Below, in pieces: positions 11,001-24,629 of a stretch of 64,000 nucleotides of DNA. The DNA comes from Thalassia testudinum. Its lineage: Eukaryota; Streptophyta; Magnoliopsida; Alismatales; Hydrocharitaceae. The notes under the pieces were generated by a model, which saw only the letters and a list, made by a program, of their open reading frames with translations, was not told where the DNA came from and ran no database searches. Positions within the stretch are counted from its first letter, which is position 1, and each line of letters opens with the position of its first letter. Position numbers and translations under genes: made by a program. The DNA lies in contig JAZHRO010000003.1 in assembly GCA_037157565.1 (NCBI GenBank), positions 42,917,001 through 42,981,000 of the forward strand, in the 5' to 3' direction.

Positions 11001-13776
11001 GTGGTTCAGTATAGATGCGAGGTTCAAGGGTGGGAGTTATTGGGTTGTTCACATCTGGATTTGACTCCTCTATTTGCGGGTCAAGATCCTTCTGTGGTTG
11101 ATGAGGAATACTCAAGTCATTCTGGAGGTGTGATTCATCAACCAAAGTCTTGATGTCACAAATTTGCTCGATGACGCCGCAATTAATTCCTTGTTGGGCC
11201 TTAAATATATCAATTTTCAGTGTTTGATCTCCAAACTTAAGCTCTATTTGGCCCTCCTCACAGCTGATGTTGGCTCTAGCAGTAGCCAAGAAAGGTCTCC
11301 CTAGAATGATTGGTGTATCCCTAGGGTTCTCAGGTGCATCCATGTCTAAGACTATAAAGTCCACTGGAAAATAGAAATCCCGCACTCTCACGATAACATC
11401 CTCGAGAATCCCTTTTGGTGACTTTATAGATCGATCTGCTAATTGTAATGTCACCTCGGTTGGTTTCAGCTCAGATTCTTCCAGATGGTTAAGTAAGGAT
11501 GTGGGTATCAGATTTATAGATGCACCTAAGTCTAACAATGCTCTGTCAAATTGGGTACCACCTATCTTACAGGAGATCAGGGGAGTTCCAGGATCTTTTG
11601 CCTTGGGTGGGAGTCTACTAAGGATTACAGAGCTGGCTTGCTCTGACAGAACAATTGGGCTCCCTCCCTTGGTTCGCGGCTTACGCTGGGGTGTACATAT
11701 ATTCTTTAGAAATCGTGCGTAAGCTGGTACGTGGTGGATTGCATCCAGCAAGGGGATGTTTATGTGGACCTGCTCAAAGAGCTTGACCAGGTCCTCCTCA
11801 GGGGCCACGGGTTTGGTGGTCTTCTTTCCCTTGGTCAGGGCCTCGGGAAACGGGATCTTGGTTGGTTCCTCTAGGATAGGTCCAGGTTGTGGGTCTGGAA
11901 CAGCGGTACCTTGGATAACTATCCTAGGGTCATGGTTATCAGGCTGGGCGTGGTTTGGATAATGCTGGTCCTGAGTTGTCTTACCACTACGTGTTGTTAC
12001 AGAATTTAATCCGGCCTGATTTTGGTTTGGGTTTGGTAGGAGGGGTGGTCGCTGCTGAAATCCCGTACGAGAAGTAGAGGCTTCCATCTCGTCTGGAGAT
12101 GGGGCAGTAGGGGCCTGATAAATCCATTGAGCGTGGCCTAAATTTGGATTCATAACGCGCTTCTGGGTTGGCACGTTATTTGGGTTAGGAAGGGGTTGGG
12201 AAGGGAGTGTGCCTGGCTGGCGAGAATTTGCCAACTGGGCCAGCTGAGTTTTAACTTCAGTAAGCTCGTCCTTGTGCTGTTTTTGAATGGCCGCATTCGA
12301 TTTTTGAATGTCAGCCAGAGTCTGAAGGATTAAAGACATTTGATCTTGATTTGGTCCTGATGGATAAGTAGGGTTGGGCCGAGGCTGAGGCGGCTGGTAG
12401 TGATGAGAGGGCTGTGGGCGGGACTGAAAAGGTGGTCTTTGGGTTTGGGGATTTCCCGCCCACTGAAAATTGGGATGGTTTCGCCATCCAGGGTTGTAAG
12501 TGTTGGAGAATGGGTCGTTCTGGATGGCGTTGAGGTCCTCGCAGGTCTGAGGAACCTCCTGAGAATCAGGGAAAGGGGGAATGGAGTTCCCCCGGCTGGT
12601 GAAGAAAGGATCGGATGATCTTCCAGTCCAAGAATCAGATGGGGATGGATATGGATCCATCCCAGGGGAGGATCGGTGTAGGATGTTTTGCACAGTCTCC
12701 TGTGTGGAAGGAGGTTGTGCAAAGGAGTTACGCGCAGAGGTGGCTCGCTGCAAGTGCTGAGTCAGCTCATCCACCTTCTTTTCAATAATTGAGACCTTGT
12801 CCAATCGACTGGCCATTAACTCCAGGTCGACTGATGCGGACAGGTCCTGCGTCTCATGTGCTCCCTTAAGATTCGTCGCTGCGCGGGTATTCGTCCTGTC
12901 GAATAATCCCATGGAGTCATTGTTGATGGAGTTCTCGCACATGTTTTCGAGAATCTCCCATACGGTGTCTTCATGTTGACCCATGATGTTTCCTCCGCAG
13001 GTTGCATTGACGAAAAGGCGGATGTCCTCACGGAGTCCCTGGTAAAAAGATTGGACTTGTTCCCATTTAGGAACTCCGTGATGGGGGCACTTCCTCATGA
13101 GATCCTGAAAACGATCCCATGCCTCATGGAGAGGTTCTCCTGATTGTTGAGTGAAGTGTGTAATCTGATGGCGCAAGGCGTTGGTCCGACCAACGGGAAA
13201 GAACTTTTTCAAAAACTCGGATTGAAGTTCTTCCCAAGTGTTGATTGGCCGGGTCTGAGTTTGATACCAATGGGCGGCCTTGTCCATAAGAGAAAAGGAG
13301 AACATCTTCATGAGAAGAATATCCCGATTTTGCGCATCTGATCCAAAAGTGTGGGCCAGATGCTTAAGCTGTTTGATGTGCTGGAAGGGATCTTCAGAAT
13401 TAAGCCCATGGAATTTAGGTATAGCGTGAATCATGTTGGGCTTTAGTTCGGAATCAGGTCCTCCAATCGGGATTCTAACTCGAGGCTCAATTGCCACCGC
13501 AGCAGGATTGTAGTGGTCCCGCATCATAGGACGCTGTGGTGGGTGCACGAAGTTTTGGAAGAGGTCATTGAGTCGCTGGAGCTGGTGTTCCAGATTATTT
13601 TCTTCCTCAACTGGCTGAGCCATGATGGGGGAAGAAGAAGAACTTGGTTCTGAATCAGAAGAGAGAATAATGTGAGGGTGTTGCTGCACAAACACGGGCG
13701 TCGAGGCTTGGCCTTGACGAGAGTGAATTTCTAAAGGAGGTCTTAAGGGTGGTCTTAGAGACCTCCTTCCGTACAT
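8077..13776 (-). CDS. Athila-like gag-pol polyprotein, intact, 1899 aa (left copy)
   Basis: A single frame from an ATG encodes capsid, protease, reverse transcriptase, RNase H and integrase. Gag (about residues 90-300) has the plant retrotransposon gag core with AAHWYQ and [12 protein letters not shown]. The protease motif is DLGAS near 749, the usual Athila-type variant. Reverse transcriptase has [15 protein letters not shown] and catalytic FMDD near 1180; RNase H has [12 protein letters not shown] near 1327. Integrase has the H..H..C..C finger near 1540-1570 and catalytic D, D, E near 1605, 1664 and 1698. No stop or frameshift is visible and the length suits a complete gag-pol. FMDDFSVFG followed by FDDCLQHL is typical of the Athila lineage. 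No envelope-like frame lies downstream. The product would reverse transcribe and integrate the element and could serve non-autonomous relatives nearby. Confidence 0.95.
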   Translation of the reverse strand: MYGRRSLRPPLRPPLEIHSRQGQASTPVFVQQHPHIILSSDSEPSSSSSPIMAQPVEEENNLEHQLQRLNDLFQNFVHPPQRPMMRDHYNPAAVAIEPRVRIPIGGPDSELKPNMIHAIPKFHGLNSEDPFQHIKQLKHLAHTFGSDAQNRDILLMKMFSFSLMDKAAHWYQTQTRPINTWEELQSEFLKKFFPVGRTNALRHQITHFTQQSGEPLHEAWDRFQDLMRKCPHHGVPKWEQVQSFYQGLREDIRLFVNATCGGNIMGQHEDTVWEILENMCENSINNDSMGLFDRTNTRAATNLKGAHETQDLSASVDLELMASRLDKVSIIEKKVDELTQHLQRATSARNSFAQPPSTQETVQNILHRSSPGMDPYPSPSDSWTGRSSDPFFTSRGNSIPPFPDSQEVPQTCEDLNAIQNDPFSNTYNPGWRNHPNFQWAGNPQTQRPPFQSRPQPSHHYQPPQPRPNPTYPSGPNQDQMSLILQTLADIQKSNAAIQKQHKDELTEVKTQLAQLANSRQPGTLPSQPLPNPNNVPTQKRVMNPNLGHAQWIYQAPTAPSPDEMEASTSRTGFQQRPPLLPNPNQNQAGLNSVTTRSGKTTQDQHYPNHAQPDNHDPRIVIQGTAVPDPQPGPILEEPTKIPFPEALTKGKKTTKPVAPEEDLVKLFEQVHINIPLLDAIHHVPAYARFLKNICTPQRKPRTKGGSPIVLSEQASSVILSRLPPKAKDPGTPLISCKIGGTQFDRALLDLGASINLIPTSLLNHLEESELKPTEVTLQLADRSIKSPKGILEDVIVRVRDFYFPVDFIVLDMDAPENPRDTPIILGRPFLATARANISCEEGQIELKFGDQTLKIDIFKAQQGINCGVIEQICDIKTLVDESHLQNDLSIPHQPQKDLDPQIEESNPDVNNPITPTLEPRIYTEPPAAAENPILELKPLPAHLKYIFLGSNQTLPVIINSNLSPEQESRLIVVLQQHRRAIGWTLDDLTGISPSYCTHHIYSEEGTRPSREMQRRLNPNLQEVVKKEIIKWLDAGIIYPISDSRWVSPIQVVPKKAGLTTITTETGEIIPTRLANSWRVCIDYRRLNSSTKKDHFPLPFIDQILEKLAGNRFFCFLDGYSGYNQVAIHPEDQEKTTFTCPFGTYAFRRMPFGLCNAPATFQRCMLAIFSDMVGDYLEVFMDDFSVFGASFDDCLQHLVQILRRCIDVNLVLSWEKSHFMVPEGIVLGHSISEKGIQVDRAKVNLISRLPMPSSIRDIRSFLGHVGFYRRFIPDFSKIARPLTTLLSKDVPFEISKECTQAFEILRDRVTQAPILQSPDWSQPFEIMCDASDFAVGAVLGQKNDKKPVVIYYASKTLDEAQRNYTVTEKELLAVVFALEKFRSYLLGSHVIIYSDHTAVRHLLAKKDAKPRLIRWILLLQEFDLEIRDKAGKQNVVADHLSRLPSEMINPSGPITEHFPDEHLLTIGTSLPWFANIVNYLASHQTPSDWPKAKKDKLRSDAKYYIWEDPYLFRIGADQIIRRCIPEGEVNNILSFCHDQACGGHFAGHKTASKVLQCGFYWPTLFKDAYSHCKACSRCQTLGNMSHRDMMPMQPILVCEIFDVWGIDFMGPFPVSDGFEYILLAVDYVSKWIEAIPTRTCDHKIVLKFIHQHIFSRFGIPRAIISDGGTHFTNAQFRSLMTKYGVSHRISTPYHPQTNGLAELSNREIKKILQVTVRPDRKDWSSRLPEALWAYRTAHKTQLGMSPFRLVYGKACHLPVELEHKAYWAVRNCNLDLSKAGTHRKLQISEIDELRIDAYENSQIYKERVKAFHDKHISRKIFHPGQKVLLFDARLKLFPGKLRSKWVGPYLVRQVFGNGAIEISPLSHDSESFIVNGQRLKPFIDVTSTDLAEASYILLSP

Positions 13777-14682
13777 GCACAGTTGGGAGAGGTAAGTTTA
13801 GAAGGTGATGGACCCAATCAAGACACCCAAAAATGTGTTGGGTGACTATAGAGGTGCGGGGCAGATGGACCCCTTGATCAGAAAGATCGTCCACCTGAGA
13901 ATTACCTGGGCAGCCAGAGAGGGAGAGTCCCGCGAAGACCCCTACACGGTAGAGCGTCCCCACGGGTTACAGGGTTTCCCCCACCCGACCTCTCTTGTCA
14001 CTGCGGTTCCAGGTAGACCAGAATGGGGATATTGACCTCTTAAGTCTACCAATTTTAAGATCAGGGTGCTTAAGGTTTCACTTGAACTTTAGTCTTTTTA
14101 AGTGCAAAGAGTGACCTAATTTAAGGTTGGTTAACCCAAGGGGTCAACTTTACCTATTGTTTTCTTTAAGAGCTTTTAGGTCCTGTCTTTTAGGGTTCAA
14201 GTGTTTAGAGAGAGCCAATTGTTTAGGATTTTTCTTGTTAATTATTTTCAATCAATGGCTTGGGCACACCTCTTTAGGATTTCCTCAATTCTTGATTAAG
14301 GGGTGTGTCTCTACTGAAATCCTAATGTTTGACCTTATGTTGGCTCTACTTGGTCCATTTAACTCTTTGTTGGGCAATTAGGGCTCAAGCAAGAATGTGT
14401 TAGCCCTTAAATACCCTTAATAGTGTGCAGGAGTGATGAGTTGAAAACATGCAACTTTTTATGGTTACTAAGTATGGAAGACAGGTTAGCCCTATATTGC
14501 TTTGTTCTTTTCTTTTCTTTCTCTTTAGAGTGTAGGGGTTAATAGTGAGAGAAAAGATTTACCTGTCTTCGGAGTGGTTGTCGTGTGGTTGCTTGTCTTC
14601 TTGAGTTCCTGTAGCTGCACAAAAGAGAGGAGATTATCAGAAATTAAAAGATACAGGAATGTTTACCTCTAGAATAGCCGTT
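13777..14682 (-). other. Athila-like 5' leader, left copy
   Basis: About 0.9 kb between primer-binding site and gag ATG, with no convincing long frame on the - strand. It would hold packaging and translation signals, none of which I can point to. Confidence 0.6.
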
Positions 14683-14702
14683 GCTCCCCGGCAGCGGCGC
14701 CA
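14683..14702 (-). promoter_or_regulatory. Primer-binding site, tRNA-Asp type (left copy)
   Basis: Three bases inside LTR 2, the - strand reads TGGCGCCGCTGCCGGGGA. From recall this complements the 3' end of plant tRNA-Asp(GTC) (CCCCGGCAACGGCGCCA) with one mismatch. It primes minus-strand DNA synthesis and confirms the - orientation. Confidence 0.85.
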
Positions 14703-14705
14703 AAA

Positions 14706-17464
14706 TGATGAGAACGTCGGTTTCAGTTATATCGTTGTAGTAAAGCTGGTTGTTACCAACGTTTCATATAAAATTTTTTACTCGGAAAAATAAAAGAGTT
14801 CCCGAGGTCGAACTCAGGGAGCAAGTTGTATTCTAGAGATATACAAGTTCTATTACAAAAATAAAGAGAGAGAGAGAGAGATGAAAAATTGGCTTCTTCT
14901 TCTTTTCTTCTTTCTTCCTCTTTGTCTTTGGTTCTTCCTGTTCTTCTTCTTCTTCTTCTTCTTTTTCTTCTGCTTTCTTCAGATTTTTCCCCTCGTGCTC
15001 TTCTTCTTCTGTTCTTCCTTGTTTCCTTTCTTTCTTTTTCGTCAGATCGTCTTCTTTTCTTGCTTCTTGCTTCTCTTCATTCCTTCTTCTTCTTTGTCTT
15101 CACCTGCCTTGACCTCTCTTTTTCTTCTTTCGCGATGGCCGTTGCTCTTCCTTCTTCTTTAGCGGGTCTTCTTCTTCTTTGGCTGCTGACCTTCCGTCGT
15201 CTGCCCCGGTGCTGAGACGACTTAACAATGCCTTCGCTACAGTGCAGCAGCTCCTTCTTCTTCAGCGGGTCTGCTTCTTCTTCTTTGGCCTGCACACTTC
15301 AGAGTTTATTCGTCAAGAGGCAAAAACCTATTCTACCCCCCTCCCCCGCGTATCTCTCTCTCTGAAATCACTCTTCGGAAGCTCTCCCAGAGCGCTATCG
15401 GGTAATCGGGTTCGGGTCAGGCCCGGGTCCAGGCCCACCGGCGTGCGTGGTGGGCGAGGAGTGCAGGTCAGTCTAATCGGGTCGGGCCAGGTCCGCGGAG
15501 CGTGGTCACGGACGAGGCCGAGTCGGGTCGGGTCGGGTGAGAGGGACCTCACCCCGTGGTAACTGAGGCAAACAGCATACGGCAGTTTTTCAATTTATGT
15601 GGGTGTGTGGCTTCAGAAACTCCCGAGGTGGGACTATCCGCGCACCCGTTTCTCTCACGCCTGCAGCAGGGATGGCGTTTCCAATTGCAACAGCTGTTGA
15701 GGCGTGCAACTCCAATTGAGGGCCGGGGTGTGTGCGCAAGACTCTTCCGCGCTGGCCGCGGCTCTTCAACCTGGGATATCTAGGCTTGGAGCAACCTCGA
15801 GCAAGCTTCGACCTTCCTCGCCAATGGCGGTCAAGGCCTGGAACCTGAAATCAATAGAGCGGCCTCTCGGCCAAATCAGACAGGCGGGGGACCTTCGCCG
15901 TGGCACGGCGAAGGTGGTCAGGGGGTCTGCAGGGGGCGAGATGGAGCTATCAGGTCGTCCTAGGTCAAACTGTGAGCGAGGGAGTGGGTGTGTTCGGTGG
16001 GTCTGCAGAGGGTGTTTGGTGGGAAGTGGAGGGGCGGAAGAGGATCAGGGTGAGGAGGCGGAGGTTCTGCGGTGGTCGTCGAGCCGTGTGGGTCGCTGAG
16101 GTGATGGGAGCGGCTCGCCGGAGGGTGGTCGGAGGCGGAGAGGATGAGGGTGAACAGGGTCGGTAGAGGGCTTAATTGACTAAATCGAAAGCGGGGAAAG
16201 AAAGAGGAGGAGAAGGGGAGTAGGTCTAACTTAACTGCAGGGACGAAGGGGGGAGGAACAGGGCGACAGTCGTATCGACTGTCGCCGGAGAAGACGATGC
16301 TCAGGGAGAGGGGCGGCGGCGAGCAGAGGGCTGGAGAGGCGCCAGCTGGTGCGGCGTGGCGCGGGAAGAACAGGGGAGGAAGTCTCCGCTGCTGGTATTG
16401 CGGCGGAGCGACGAGGTGGAGGGGGAGGAAGTCGCCGGAGCTGGTGAGCGTCTGCCGGAGGAAGAAGAGAAGAAAGCTGGGGGTTTTCTCCGTCAGATCC
16501 AGGCTGCCGTCGTCGGTGGAGCGGCGGGGGGTATTTATAGGGATGAAGCAGGGAGGAAGGCGGAGGGAGACGACGTGTCTCCCTCGCCGGAGCATGGTCG
16601 GAATACGAACCCATACCGTCCGTGCGTTCGCACGGCCGGTATGGGGGGCTGCAATGACCATGGGGGTGCTCCTGCGACGGCTGACGACGCAGGGCACCCC
16701 CGGTACACTTGCCAGGTCCTCCACCTCACCCTGCGCGGCGCCATGCTCCGCGCAAGGTCGCCGGAGCATGGTGCTGGCAGGGTTTTGCAGGAGGGACCTG
16801 TTTGCAAAGAACGAAGGAGAGTTAGGGGCCTAAATGCGAGGGTTCAAAAGTTGAGGGCCAAAGAGTAAATATATGAGGACCAAAGTGTAAATTCGGTCAA
16901 GGAGGTTTCTTCTTAGGCTCAAGTTTTTATACATGACTAATTAGGACCTAAGGAATCTGATGGTGAATTTTATTTTCATATTAAACCTTGTTTGACCGGT
17001 CAATTTGCGCAAAAACCCAAATTAAGTTATTAATTGGGCATGGTTCTCAATGTAGGTCAAAATGGGTTCTAAAGGCCAAATTGAAGGTTCTAAACCCTAG
17101 AGATTATTTTTCTATGAATTTTAGAGGGTTTATTCTATTTTTACTTTGCCTCGAACCTTGTGAATTGAAGTGGGTTGTTTTAGGGTTACAGATTATCATT
17201 TGATTCCTTGGAAGTGCTGTAGCCCTTGCTAGATCATCTCATCCCACTTTTATTCTTATTAAGCTGTTTTGACCTGTGTTTGGGCCCAGAATTACCCTGT
17301 ATGCAGATTATACTGGTAAAATTGCACTTTTACCCCTTATGACTGGTTTTCTTCTCAAACTCAGAATTCTCTGAGTTAAGCCTTTCCTTGAGATATGTAG
17401 GAGCTTTTATCCTTTGTATTGGGTCAAAATGAGCTAGTTATGGCTCATGATGAGGTTCTCATCA
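14706..17464 (-). repeat. Athila-like LTR 2 (middle LTR), 2759 bp
   Basis: It serves as 5' LTR for the left internal region and 3' LTR for the right one. It agrees with LTR 3 at offset 539 (C at 15245) but with LTR 1 at offsets 999, 1106, 1154, 1869 and 1997. Its only private difference seen is a one-base G deletion near 16347 that shifts later offsets by one. This mosaic is what unequal crossing-over between the two outer LTRs would give. Confidence 0.95.
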
Positions 17465-18660
17465 TACCCCCATGCCTAGCTTTTGCTAGTCCCTTAGCAA
17501 AAACTTAAGGTTCCAACCCTTGTTCTAGACCATGAAGTTTTTAATGGTTTGAGATAAGTGCCTTTTTTATTTGAGCATAGATTAGGTTAGAATGCTGACC
17601 ATAGGCCTAAAAGGTACTCTAGTACCAATCAAGATCCAAATCTGTCTAGCCTTAGCCTCAGTCTTTCAGCAAAGGTTTTTAAGGCCCGCAAGAACTAACC
17701 TAAGGTTTATTGGACTTCGTGGTTAAAGCACCCGTGCTTGAAATGATTTTAGCCCTGGCCCAGTTCGCAGTGCGTTTTGTAAGAGAGAGATAGAAAGTTT
17801 TTTTCTGTTTGGAGAGTTTTCTCTCTCTTTTTCTTTTTAGTTCTAGCCTAGGATTGGCTTTTCAACACGGTCTGTATCAGATTCCTTGCTCCCATCATCA
17901 ATCCTCAAAGGTTCCTGGCGATCGATGCTTCGAGATAGCACCGCCCATGGCAACCCCCGGAACCCTGGCTATTGAGATTTCGAGATAATCCCATCCATGG
18001 TATTCCGTGGCCGAATCCAGACCCTGGCAATTGACACTTCGAGATAATGCCATCCATGGAATCTGAACCAGCAGAGTGCTTACATGCCCCCCGTAGGATA
18101 TGTAAATATCCTAAGAGACAAGCACCGAGGAGATGATATTTTGTTACGCATCTTCAAGGGGATTTTCCGCCTCTCCGCGCTGGGAACTCGTCCAAATCAA
18201 CTTGTGTTGATCGGCCATTCCTATTCTAGGTGTTCTTTTCAGATTTTTGCGACGCTTCTGCGTGATTCTGATTTTTACGCTTACTGAACCAGGCTGTGTG
18301 TGAGATTAGGGTGCTTAGGTTACTGAGTCCCGTAAACCAAAAATTAGTTAACGAGGCCGAATACTCCCTAAGCCTTAGACCTAATACTTCAGCTTTTCAT
18401 TTTCCTCAACCTCTTGAGGAGTGTCCAGATCTTAATGGATACTAAGAGTCTATTCAAGAATGCCTAAGGTTTGCATTCTTACTAATCTCATTGTGCACTT
18501 TTCAGTTATTTTCTTGAATGAGGTCTAGAACTTAGGTTAATTCCTTAGTTTCTTACTAATGACTATCACTCTTTTCTTATAATTTTGTGCTCCTTTTTCA
18601 TTTTGTTTCTTCTCTCCTTCACAAAATTTTCCTTCTCCTCTTTTCCTCTTATTCTTTTTC

Positions 18661-18694
<34 letters not shown>

Positions 18695-18929
18695 GTATTT
18701 TTGGCATATGTGAATTTTTTGTTTGAAACCTTTTCTTACGAGTTTTTGCACTTTCATACCCCCCCATGCCTAAGATTTGCAATGTCCTCATTGTAACCTA
18801 GGGGGTCTTAGTTCAGGGTGAACTTCGAGTGCTGAAAGGTGTCAGAACAAGTTTCAGGTTTTCAAAGAGAATGACGGGCTGCCTCCCGTTAAGCGCTGAG
18901 TTTTACGCCATCGGCTGGGCGCAATAAGC
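17465..18929 (-). other. Athila-like 3' noncoding region with polypurine tract, right copy
   Basis: Same content and order as 6615-8076: polypurine tract at the LTR edge, the degenerate repeat around 17920-18065, and a T run of 29 that accounts for the 3-nt length difference between the two internal regions. Confidence 0.75.
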
Positions 18930-21900
18930 TCAAGGGGAAAGGAGGATATAAGATGCCTCAGCCAAATCAGTAGAAGTTACATCAATGAACGGCTTGAGTC
19001 TTTGACCATTCACGATGAAAGATTCAGAATCGTGGCTGAGTGGACTGATTTCGATTGCTCCATTTCCAAAAACCTGTCGGACCAAATATGGTCCGACCCA
19101 CTTAGATCTCAGTTTTCCTGGGAAGAGTTTGAGTCGGGCATCAAAGAGTAGGACCTTTTGACCAGGATGGAAGATCTTTCTTGAGATGTGTTTGTCGTGG
19201 AAGGCTTTAACCCGCTCCTTGTAGATTTGCGAGTTCTCGTACGCGTCTATGCGCAATTCATCGATCTCGCTGATTTGGAGTTTTCTGTGGGTCCCAGCCT
19301 TGGAAAGATCTAGATTACAGTTCCGTACTGCCCAATAGGCTTTATGCTCCAGTTCGACGGGAAGGTGGCATGCCTTTCCGTACACCAATCTAAAGGGAGA
19401 CATGCCCAATTGGGTCTTGTGGGCGGTCCTATAGGCCCACAATGCTTCCGGAAGTCGGGACGACCAGTCCTTCCTGTCAGGTCGAACAGTGACCTGTAGG
19501 ATTTTCTTGATCTCCCGATTCGACAGCTCAGCTAGACCATTAGTTTGGGGGTGGTAAGGAGTAGAGATTCGGTGAGACACCCCGTATTTGGTCATCAGTG
19601 ACCTAAACTGAGCATTTGTGAAATGGGTCCCCCCATCAGAGATTATTGCACGAGGAATCCCGAACCTTGAGAAAATGTGTTGATGAATGAATTTGAGAAC
19701 GATTTTGTGATCACAGGTTCGGGTCGGTATGGCTTCGATCCATTTGGACACGTAGTCCACAGCCAACAGAATGTATTCGAAACCATCCGAAACAGGAAAG
19801 GGGCCCATAAAATCAATCCCCCAAACATCAAAGATTTCGCATACTAGAATCGGTTGCATAGGCATCATGTCGCGATGGCTCATGTTGCCCAAAGTCTGGC
19901 AACGACTGCATGCCTTGCAATGACTGTATGCGTCTTTGAACAGTGTGGGCCAGTAGAAGCCGCACTGGAGGACTTTTGATGCGGTTTTATGCCCGGCAAA
20001 ATGGCCACCGCATGCCTGGTCATGGCAGAAAGAGAGGATATTGTTGACTTCCCCTTCCGGGATACATCTCCGGATGATCTGATCGGCACCTATGCGGAAG
20101 AGGTACGGGTCTTCCCAAATGTAATACTTGGCATCGGAGCGTAATTTGTCTTTCTTGGCCTTCGGCCAATCGGACGGGGTCTGATGAGATGCCAAGTAAT
20201 TTACAATATTAGCAAACCATGGAAGGCTAGTACCAATAGTCAGCAGGTGCTCATCGGGAAAATGCTCAGTGATGGGTCCGGAAGGGTTTATCATTTCAGA
20301 AGGAAGACGGGACAAGTGATCAGCTACCACGTTTTGTTTTCCCGCTTTATCGCGAATCTCGAGGTCAAATTCTTGCAACAGCAAGATCCATCGGATCAAT
20401 CGAGGTTTCGCGTCCTTCTTTGCAAGGAGATGCCTCACAGCCGTGTGATCCGAGTATATGATGACATGGGAACCCAGAAGGTACGATCTGAACTTCTCTA
20501 GGGCAAATACTACAGCTAGCAGCTCTTTCTCAGTAACTGTATAGTTACGCTGGGCCTCATCGAGTGTTTTGCTGGCGTAGTAAATGACCACAGGTTTCTT
20601 GTCATTTTTCTGCCCCAAAACCGCTCCTACAGCGAAGTCGGATGCATCACACATGATCTCAAAGGGTTGAGACCAATCAGGGGACTGTAGGATCGGGGCT
20701 TGGGTGACTCGGTCACGCAGGATTTCAAATGCTTGAGTGCATTCCTTGGAGATTTCGAAGGGAACATCCTTGGAGAGAAGAGTGGTCAGGGGGCGTGCGA
20801 TTTTTGAAAAATCAGGGATAAATCGTCGATAAAAACCGACATGCCCTAAAAAGGATCGGATGTCCCTGATCGAGCTAGGCATAGGAAGGCGAGAAATCAG
20901 ATTAACCTTAGCTCGATCCACTTGGATACCTTTCTCCGAAATTGAGTGTCCCAGGACAATTCCCTCAGGCACCATGAAATGGCTCTTTTCCCAGGAAAGA
21001 ACCAAATTCACGTCGATGCACCGCCTGAGTATCTGGACCAAGTGTTGGAGGCAATCGTCGAATGATGCTCCGAAAACTGAAAAGTCATCCATGAAGACTT
21101 CCAGATAATCACCTACCATATCTGAGAATATGGCAAGCATGCATCGCTGAAAAGTAGCGGGTGCATTGCAAAGACCGAAAGGCATCCTTCGGAAAGCGTA
21201 TGTTCCGAAGGGGCAGGTGAATGTGGTCTTTTCTTGGTCCTCAGGATGGATTGCCACCTGGTTATAACCGGAGTACCCGTCAAGAAAGCAGAAGAACCTA
21301 TTTCCCGCTAGTTTTTCGAGAATTTGATCAATGAAGGGTAGTGGGAAATGATCCTTCTTCGTGGAGGAATTGAGTCGACGGTAATCTATACAGACTCTCC
21401 ACGAGTTGGCTAATCGGGTAGGAATGATTTCTCCGGTCTCAGTCGTTATAGTGGTGAGTCCTGCCTTCTTAGGCACGACCTGAATTGGGCTCACCCAACG
21501 ACTATCGGAGATCGGGTAGATGATCCCGGCATCTAACCACTTGATGATCTCCTTTTTCACGACCTCCTGCAGATTGGGGTTTAAGCGTCTCTGCATTTCA
21601 CGAGAAGGTCGTGTGCCCTCTTCGGAATAGATATGATGAGTACAATAAGAGGGACTTATTCCGGTCAAATCATCGAGGGTCCATCCGATGGCTCTGCGAT
21701 GTTGCTGGAGGACAACAATCAGACGGGATTCCTGTTCAGGACTAAGGTTGGAATTGATGATCACAGGAAGGGTCTGATTAGAACCCAAAAAGATGTATTT
21801 CAAATGAGCAGGAAGGGGTTTCAGTTCGAGGATGGGGTTTTCAGCAGCAGCGGGTGGTTCAGTATAGATGCGAGGTTCAAGGGTGGGAGTTATTGGGTTG

Positions 21901-24629
21901 TTCACATCTGGATTTGACTCCTCTATTTGCGGGTCAAGATCCTTCTGTGGTTGATGAGGAATACTCAAGTCATTCTGGAGGTGTGATTCATCAACCAAAG
22001 TCTTGATGTCACAAATTTGCTCGATGACGCCGCAATTAATTCCTTGTTGGGCCTTAAATATATCAATTTTCAGTGTTTGATCTCCAAACTTAAGCTCTAT
22101 TTGGCCCTCCTCACAGCTGATGTTGGCTCTAGCAGTAGCCAAGAAAGGTCTCCCTAGAATGATTGGTGTATCCCTAGGGTTCTCAGGTGCATCCATGTCT
22201 AAGACTATAAAGTCCACTGGAAAATAGAAATCCCGCACTCTCACGATAACATCCTCGAGAATCCCTTTTGGTGACTTTATAGATCGATCTGCTAATTGTA
22301 ATGTCACCTCGGTTGGTTTCAGCTCAGATTCTTCCAGATGGTTAAGTAAGGATGTGGGTATCAGATTTATAGATGCACCTAAGTCTAACAATGCTCTGTC
22401 AAATTGGGTACCACCTATCTTACAGGAGATCAGGGGAGTTCCAGGATCTTTTGCCTTGGGTGGGAGTCTACTAAGGATTACAGAGCTGGCTTGCTCTGAC
22501 AGAACAATTGGGCTCCCTCCCTTGGTTCGCGGCTTACGCTGGGGTGTACATATATTCTTTAGAAATCGTGCGTAAGCTGGTACGTGGTGGATTGCATCCA
22601 GCAAGGGGATGTTTATGTGGACCTGCTCAAAGAGCTTGACCAGGTCCTCCTCAGGGGCCACGGGTTTGGTGGTCTTCTTTCCCTTGGTCAGGGCCTCGGG
22701 AAACGGGATCTTGGTTGGTTCCTCTAGGATAGGTCCAGGTTGTGGGTCTGGAACAGCGGTACCTTGGATAACTATCCTAGGGTCATGGTTATCAGGCTGG
22801 GCGTGGTTTGGATAATGCTGGTCCTGAGTTGTCTTACCACTACGTGTTGTTACAGAATTTAATCCGGCCTGATTTTGGTTTGGGTTTGGTAGGAGGGGTG
22901 GTCGCTGCTGAAATCCCGTACGAGAAGTAGAGGCTTCCATCTCGTCTGGAGATGGGGCAGTAGGGGCCTGATAAATCCATTGAGCGTGGCCTAAATTTGG
23001 ATTCATAACGCGCTTCTGGGTTGGCACGTTATTTGGGTTAGGAAGGGGTTGGGAAGGGAGTGTGCCTGGCTGGCGAGAATTTGCCAACTGGGCCAGCTGA
23101 GTTTTAACTTCAGTAAGCTCGTCCTTGTGCTGTTTTTGAATGGCCGCATTCGATTTTTGAATGTCAGCCAGAGTCTGAAGGATTAAAGACATTTGATCTT
23201 GATTTGGTCCTGATGGATAAGTAGGGTTGGGCCGAGGCTGAGGCGGCTGGTAGTGATGAGAGGGCTGTGGGCGGGACTGAAAAGGTGGTCTTTGGGTTTG
23301 GGGATTTCCCGCCCACTGAAAATTGGGATGGTTTCGCCATCCAGGGTTGTAAGTGTTGGAGAATGGGTCGTTCTGGATGGCGTTGAGGTCCTCGCAGGTC
23401 TGAGGAACCTCCTGAGAATCAGGGAAAGGGGGAATGGAGTTCCCCCGGCTGGTGAAGAAAGGATCGGATGATCTTCCAGTCCAAGAATCAGATGGGGATG
23501 GATATGGATCCATCCCAGGGGAGGATCGGTGTAGGATGTTTTGCACAGTCTCCTGTGTGGAAGGAGGTTGTGCAAAGGAGTTACGCGCAGAGGTGGCTCG
23601 CTGCAAGTGCTGAGTCAGCTCATCCACCTTCTTTTCAATAATTGAGACCTTGTCCAATCGACTGGCCATTAACTCCAGGTCGACTGATGCGGACAGGTCC
23701 TGCGTCTCATGTGCTCCCTTAAGATTCGTCGCTGCGCGGGTATTCGTCCTGTCGAATAATCCCATGGAGTCATTGTTGATGGAGTTCTCGCACATGTTTT
23801 CGAGAATCTCCCATACGGTGTCTTCATGTTGACCCATGATGTTTCCTCCGCAGGTTGCATTGACGAAAAGGCGGATGTCCTCACGGAGTCCCTGGTAAAA
23901 AGATTGGACTTGTTCCCATTTAGGAACTCCGTGATGGGGGCACTTCCTCATGAGATCCTGAAAACGATCCCATGCCTCATGGAGAGGTTCTCCTGATTGT
24001 TGAGTGAAGTGTGTAATCTGATGGCGCAAGGCGTTGGTCCGACCAACGGGAAAGAACTTTTTCAAAAACTCGGATTGAAGTTCTTCCCAAGTGTTGATTG
24101 GCCGGGTCTGAGTTTGATACCAATGGGCGGCCTTGTCCATAAGAGAAAAGGAGAACATCTTCATGAGAAGAATATCCCGATTTTGCGCATCTGATCCAAA
24201 AGTGTGGGCCAGATGCTTAAGCTGTTTGATGTGCTGGAAGGGATCTTCAGAATTAAGCCCATGGAATTTAGGTATAGCGTGAATCATGTTGGGCTTTAGT
24301 TCGGAATCAGGTCCTCCAATCGGGATTCTAACTCGAGGCTCAATTGCCACCGCAGCAGGATTGTAGTGGTCCCGCATCATAGGACGCTGTGGTGGGTGCA
24401 CGAAGTTTTGGAAGAGGTCATTGAGTCGCTGGAGCTGGTGTTCCAGATTATTTTCTTCCTCAACTGGCTGAGCCATGATGGGGGAAGAAGAAGAACTTGG
24501 TTCTGAATCAGAAGAGAGAATAATGTGAGGGTGTTGCTGCACAAACACGGGCGTCGAGGCTTGGCCTTGACGAGAGTGAATTTCTAAAGGAGGTCTTAAG
24601 GGTGGTCTTAGAGACCTCCTTCCGTACAT
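18930..24629 (-). CDS. Athila-like gag-pol polyprotein, intact, 1899 aa (right copy)
   Basis: The translation is identical to that of the left copy (8077-13776): same ATG, protease, FMDD box and integrase catalytic residues. The two base differences I found within the coding region (G at 20246 versus A at 9393; G at 21663 versus A at 10810) are both synonymous. The copy starts about 0.9 kb inside its 5' LTR (25559-28318) and ends about 1.5 kb before the middle LTR, the same spacing as the left copy. Two identical intact frames imply a very recent duplication. Confidence 0.95.
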   Translation of the reverse strand: MYGRRSLRPPLRPPLEIHSRQGQASTPVFVQQHPHIILSSDSEPSSSSSPIMAQPVEEENNLEHQLQRLNDLFQNFVHPPQRPMMRDHYNPAAVAIEPRVRIPIGGPDSELKPNMIHAIPKFHGLNSEDPFQHIKQLKHLAHTFGSDAQNRDILLMKMFSFSLMDKAAHWYQTQTRPINTWEELQSEFLKKFFPVGRTNALRHQITHFTQQSGEPLHEAWDRFQDLMRKCPHHGVPKWEQVQSFYQGLREDIRLFVNATCGGNIMGQHEDTVWEILENMCENSINNDSMGLFDRTNTRAATNLKGAHETQDLSASVDLELMASRLDKVSIIEKKVDELTQHLQRATSARNSFAQPPSTQETVQNILHRSSPGMDPYPSPSDSWTGRSSDPFFTSRGNSIPPFPDSQEVPQTCEDLNAIQNDPFSNTYNPGWRNHPNFQWAGNPQTQRPPFQSRPQPSHHYQPPQPRPNPTYPSGPNQDQMSLILQTLADIQKSNAAIQKQHKDELTEVKTQLAQLANSRQPGTLPSQPLPNPNNVPTQKRVMNPNLGHAQWIYQAPTAPSPDEMEASTSRTGFQQRPPLLPNPNQNQAGLNSVTTRSGKTTQDQHYPNHAQPDNHDPRIVIQGTAVPDPQPGPILEEPTKIPFPEALTKGKKTTKPVAPEEDLVKLFEQVHINIPLLDAIHHVPAYARFLKNICTPQRKPRTKGGSPIVLSEQASSVILSRLPPKAKDPGTPLISCKIGGTQFDRALLDLGASINLIPTSLLNHLEESELKPTEVTLQLADRSIKSPKGILEDVIVRVRDFYFPVDFIVLDMDAPENPRDTPIILGRPFLATARANISCEEGQIELKFGDQTLKIDIFKAQQGINCGVIEQICDIKTLVDESHLQNDLSIPHQPQKDLDPQIEESNPDVNNPITPTLEPRIYTEPPAAAENPILELKPLPAHLKYIFLGSNQTLPVIINSNLSPEQESRLIVVLQQHRRAIGWTLDDLTGISPSYCTHHIYSEEGTRPSREMQRRLNPNLQEVVKKEIIKWLDAGIIYPISDSRWVSPIQVVPKKAGLTTITTETGEIIPTRLANSWRVCIDYRRLNSSTKKDHFPLPFIDQILEKLAGNRFFCFLDGYSGYNQVAIHPEDQEKTTFTCPFGTYAFRRMPFGLCNAPATFQRCMLAIFSDMVGDYLEVFMDDFSVFGASFDDCLQHLVQILRRCIDVNLVLSWEKSHFMVPEGIVLGHSISEKGIQVDRAKVNLISRLPMPSSIRDIRSFLGHVGFYRRFIPDFSKIARPLTTLLSKDVPFEISKECTQAFEILRDRVTQAPILQSPDWSQPFEIMCDASDFAVGAVLGQKNDKKPVVIYYASKTLDEAQRNYTVTEKELLAVVFALEKFRSYLLGSHVIIYSDHTAVRHLLAKKDAKPRLIRWILLLQEFDLEIRDKAGKQNVVADHLSRLPSEMINPSGPITEHFPDEHLLTIGTSLPWFANIVNYLASHQTPSDWPKAKKDKLRSDAKYYIWEDPYLFRIGADQIIRRCIPEGEVNNILSFCHDQACGGHFAGHKTASKVLQCGFYWPTLFKDAYSHCKACSRCQTLGNMSHRDMMPMQPILVCEIFDVWGIDFMGPFPVSDGFEYILLAVDYVSKWIEAIPTRTCDHKIVLKFIHQHIFSRFGIPRAIISDGGTHFTNAQFRSLMTKYGVSHRISTPYHPQTNGLAELSNREIKKILQVTVRPDRKDWSSRLPEALWAYRTAHKTQLGMSPFRLVYGKACHLPVELEHKAYWAVRNCNLDLSKAGTHRKLQISEIDELRIDAYENSQIYKERVKAFHDKHISRKIFHPGQKVLLFDARLKLFPGKLRSKWVGPYLVRQVFGNGAIEISPLSHDSESFIVNGQRLKPFIDVTSTDLAEASYILLSP

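Noticed and set aside
14683..14702. tRNA-Asp gene
   Set aside because: Only the terminal 17-18 nt match; the cloverleaf is absent, so this is a primer-binding site.
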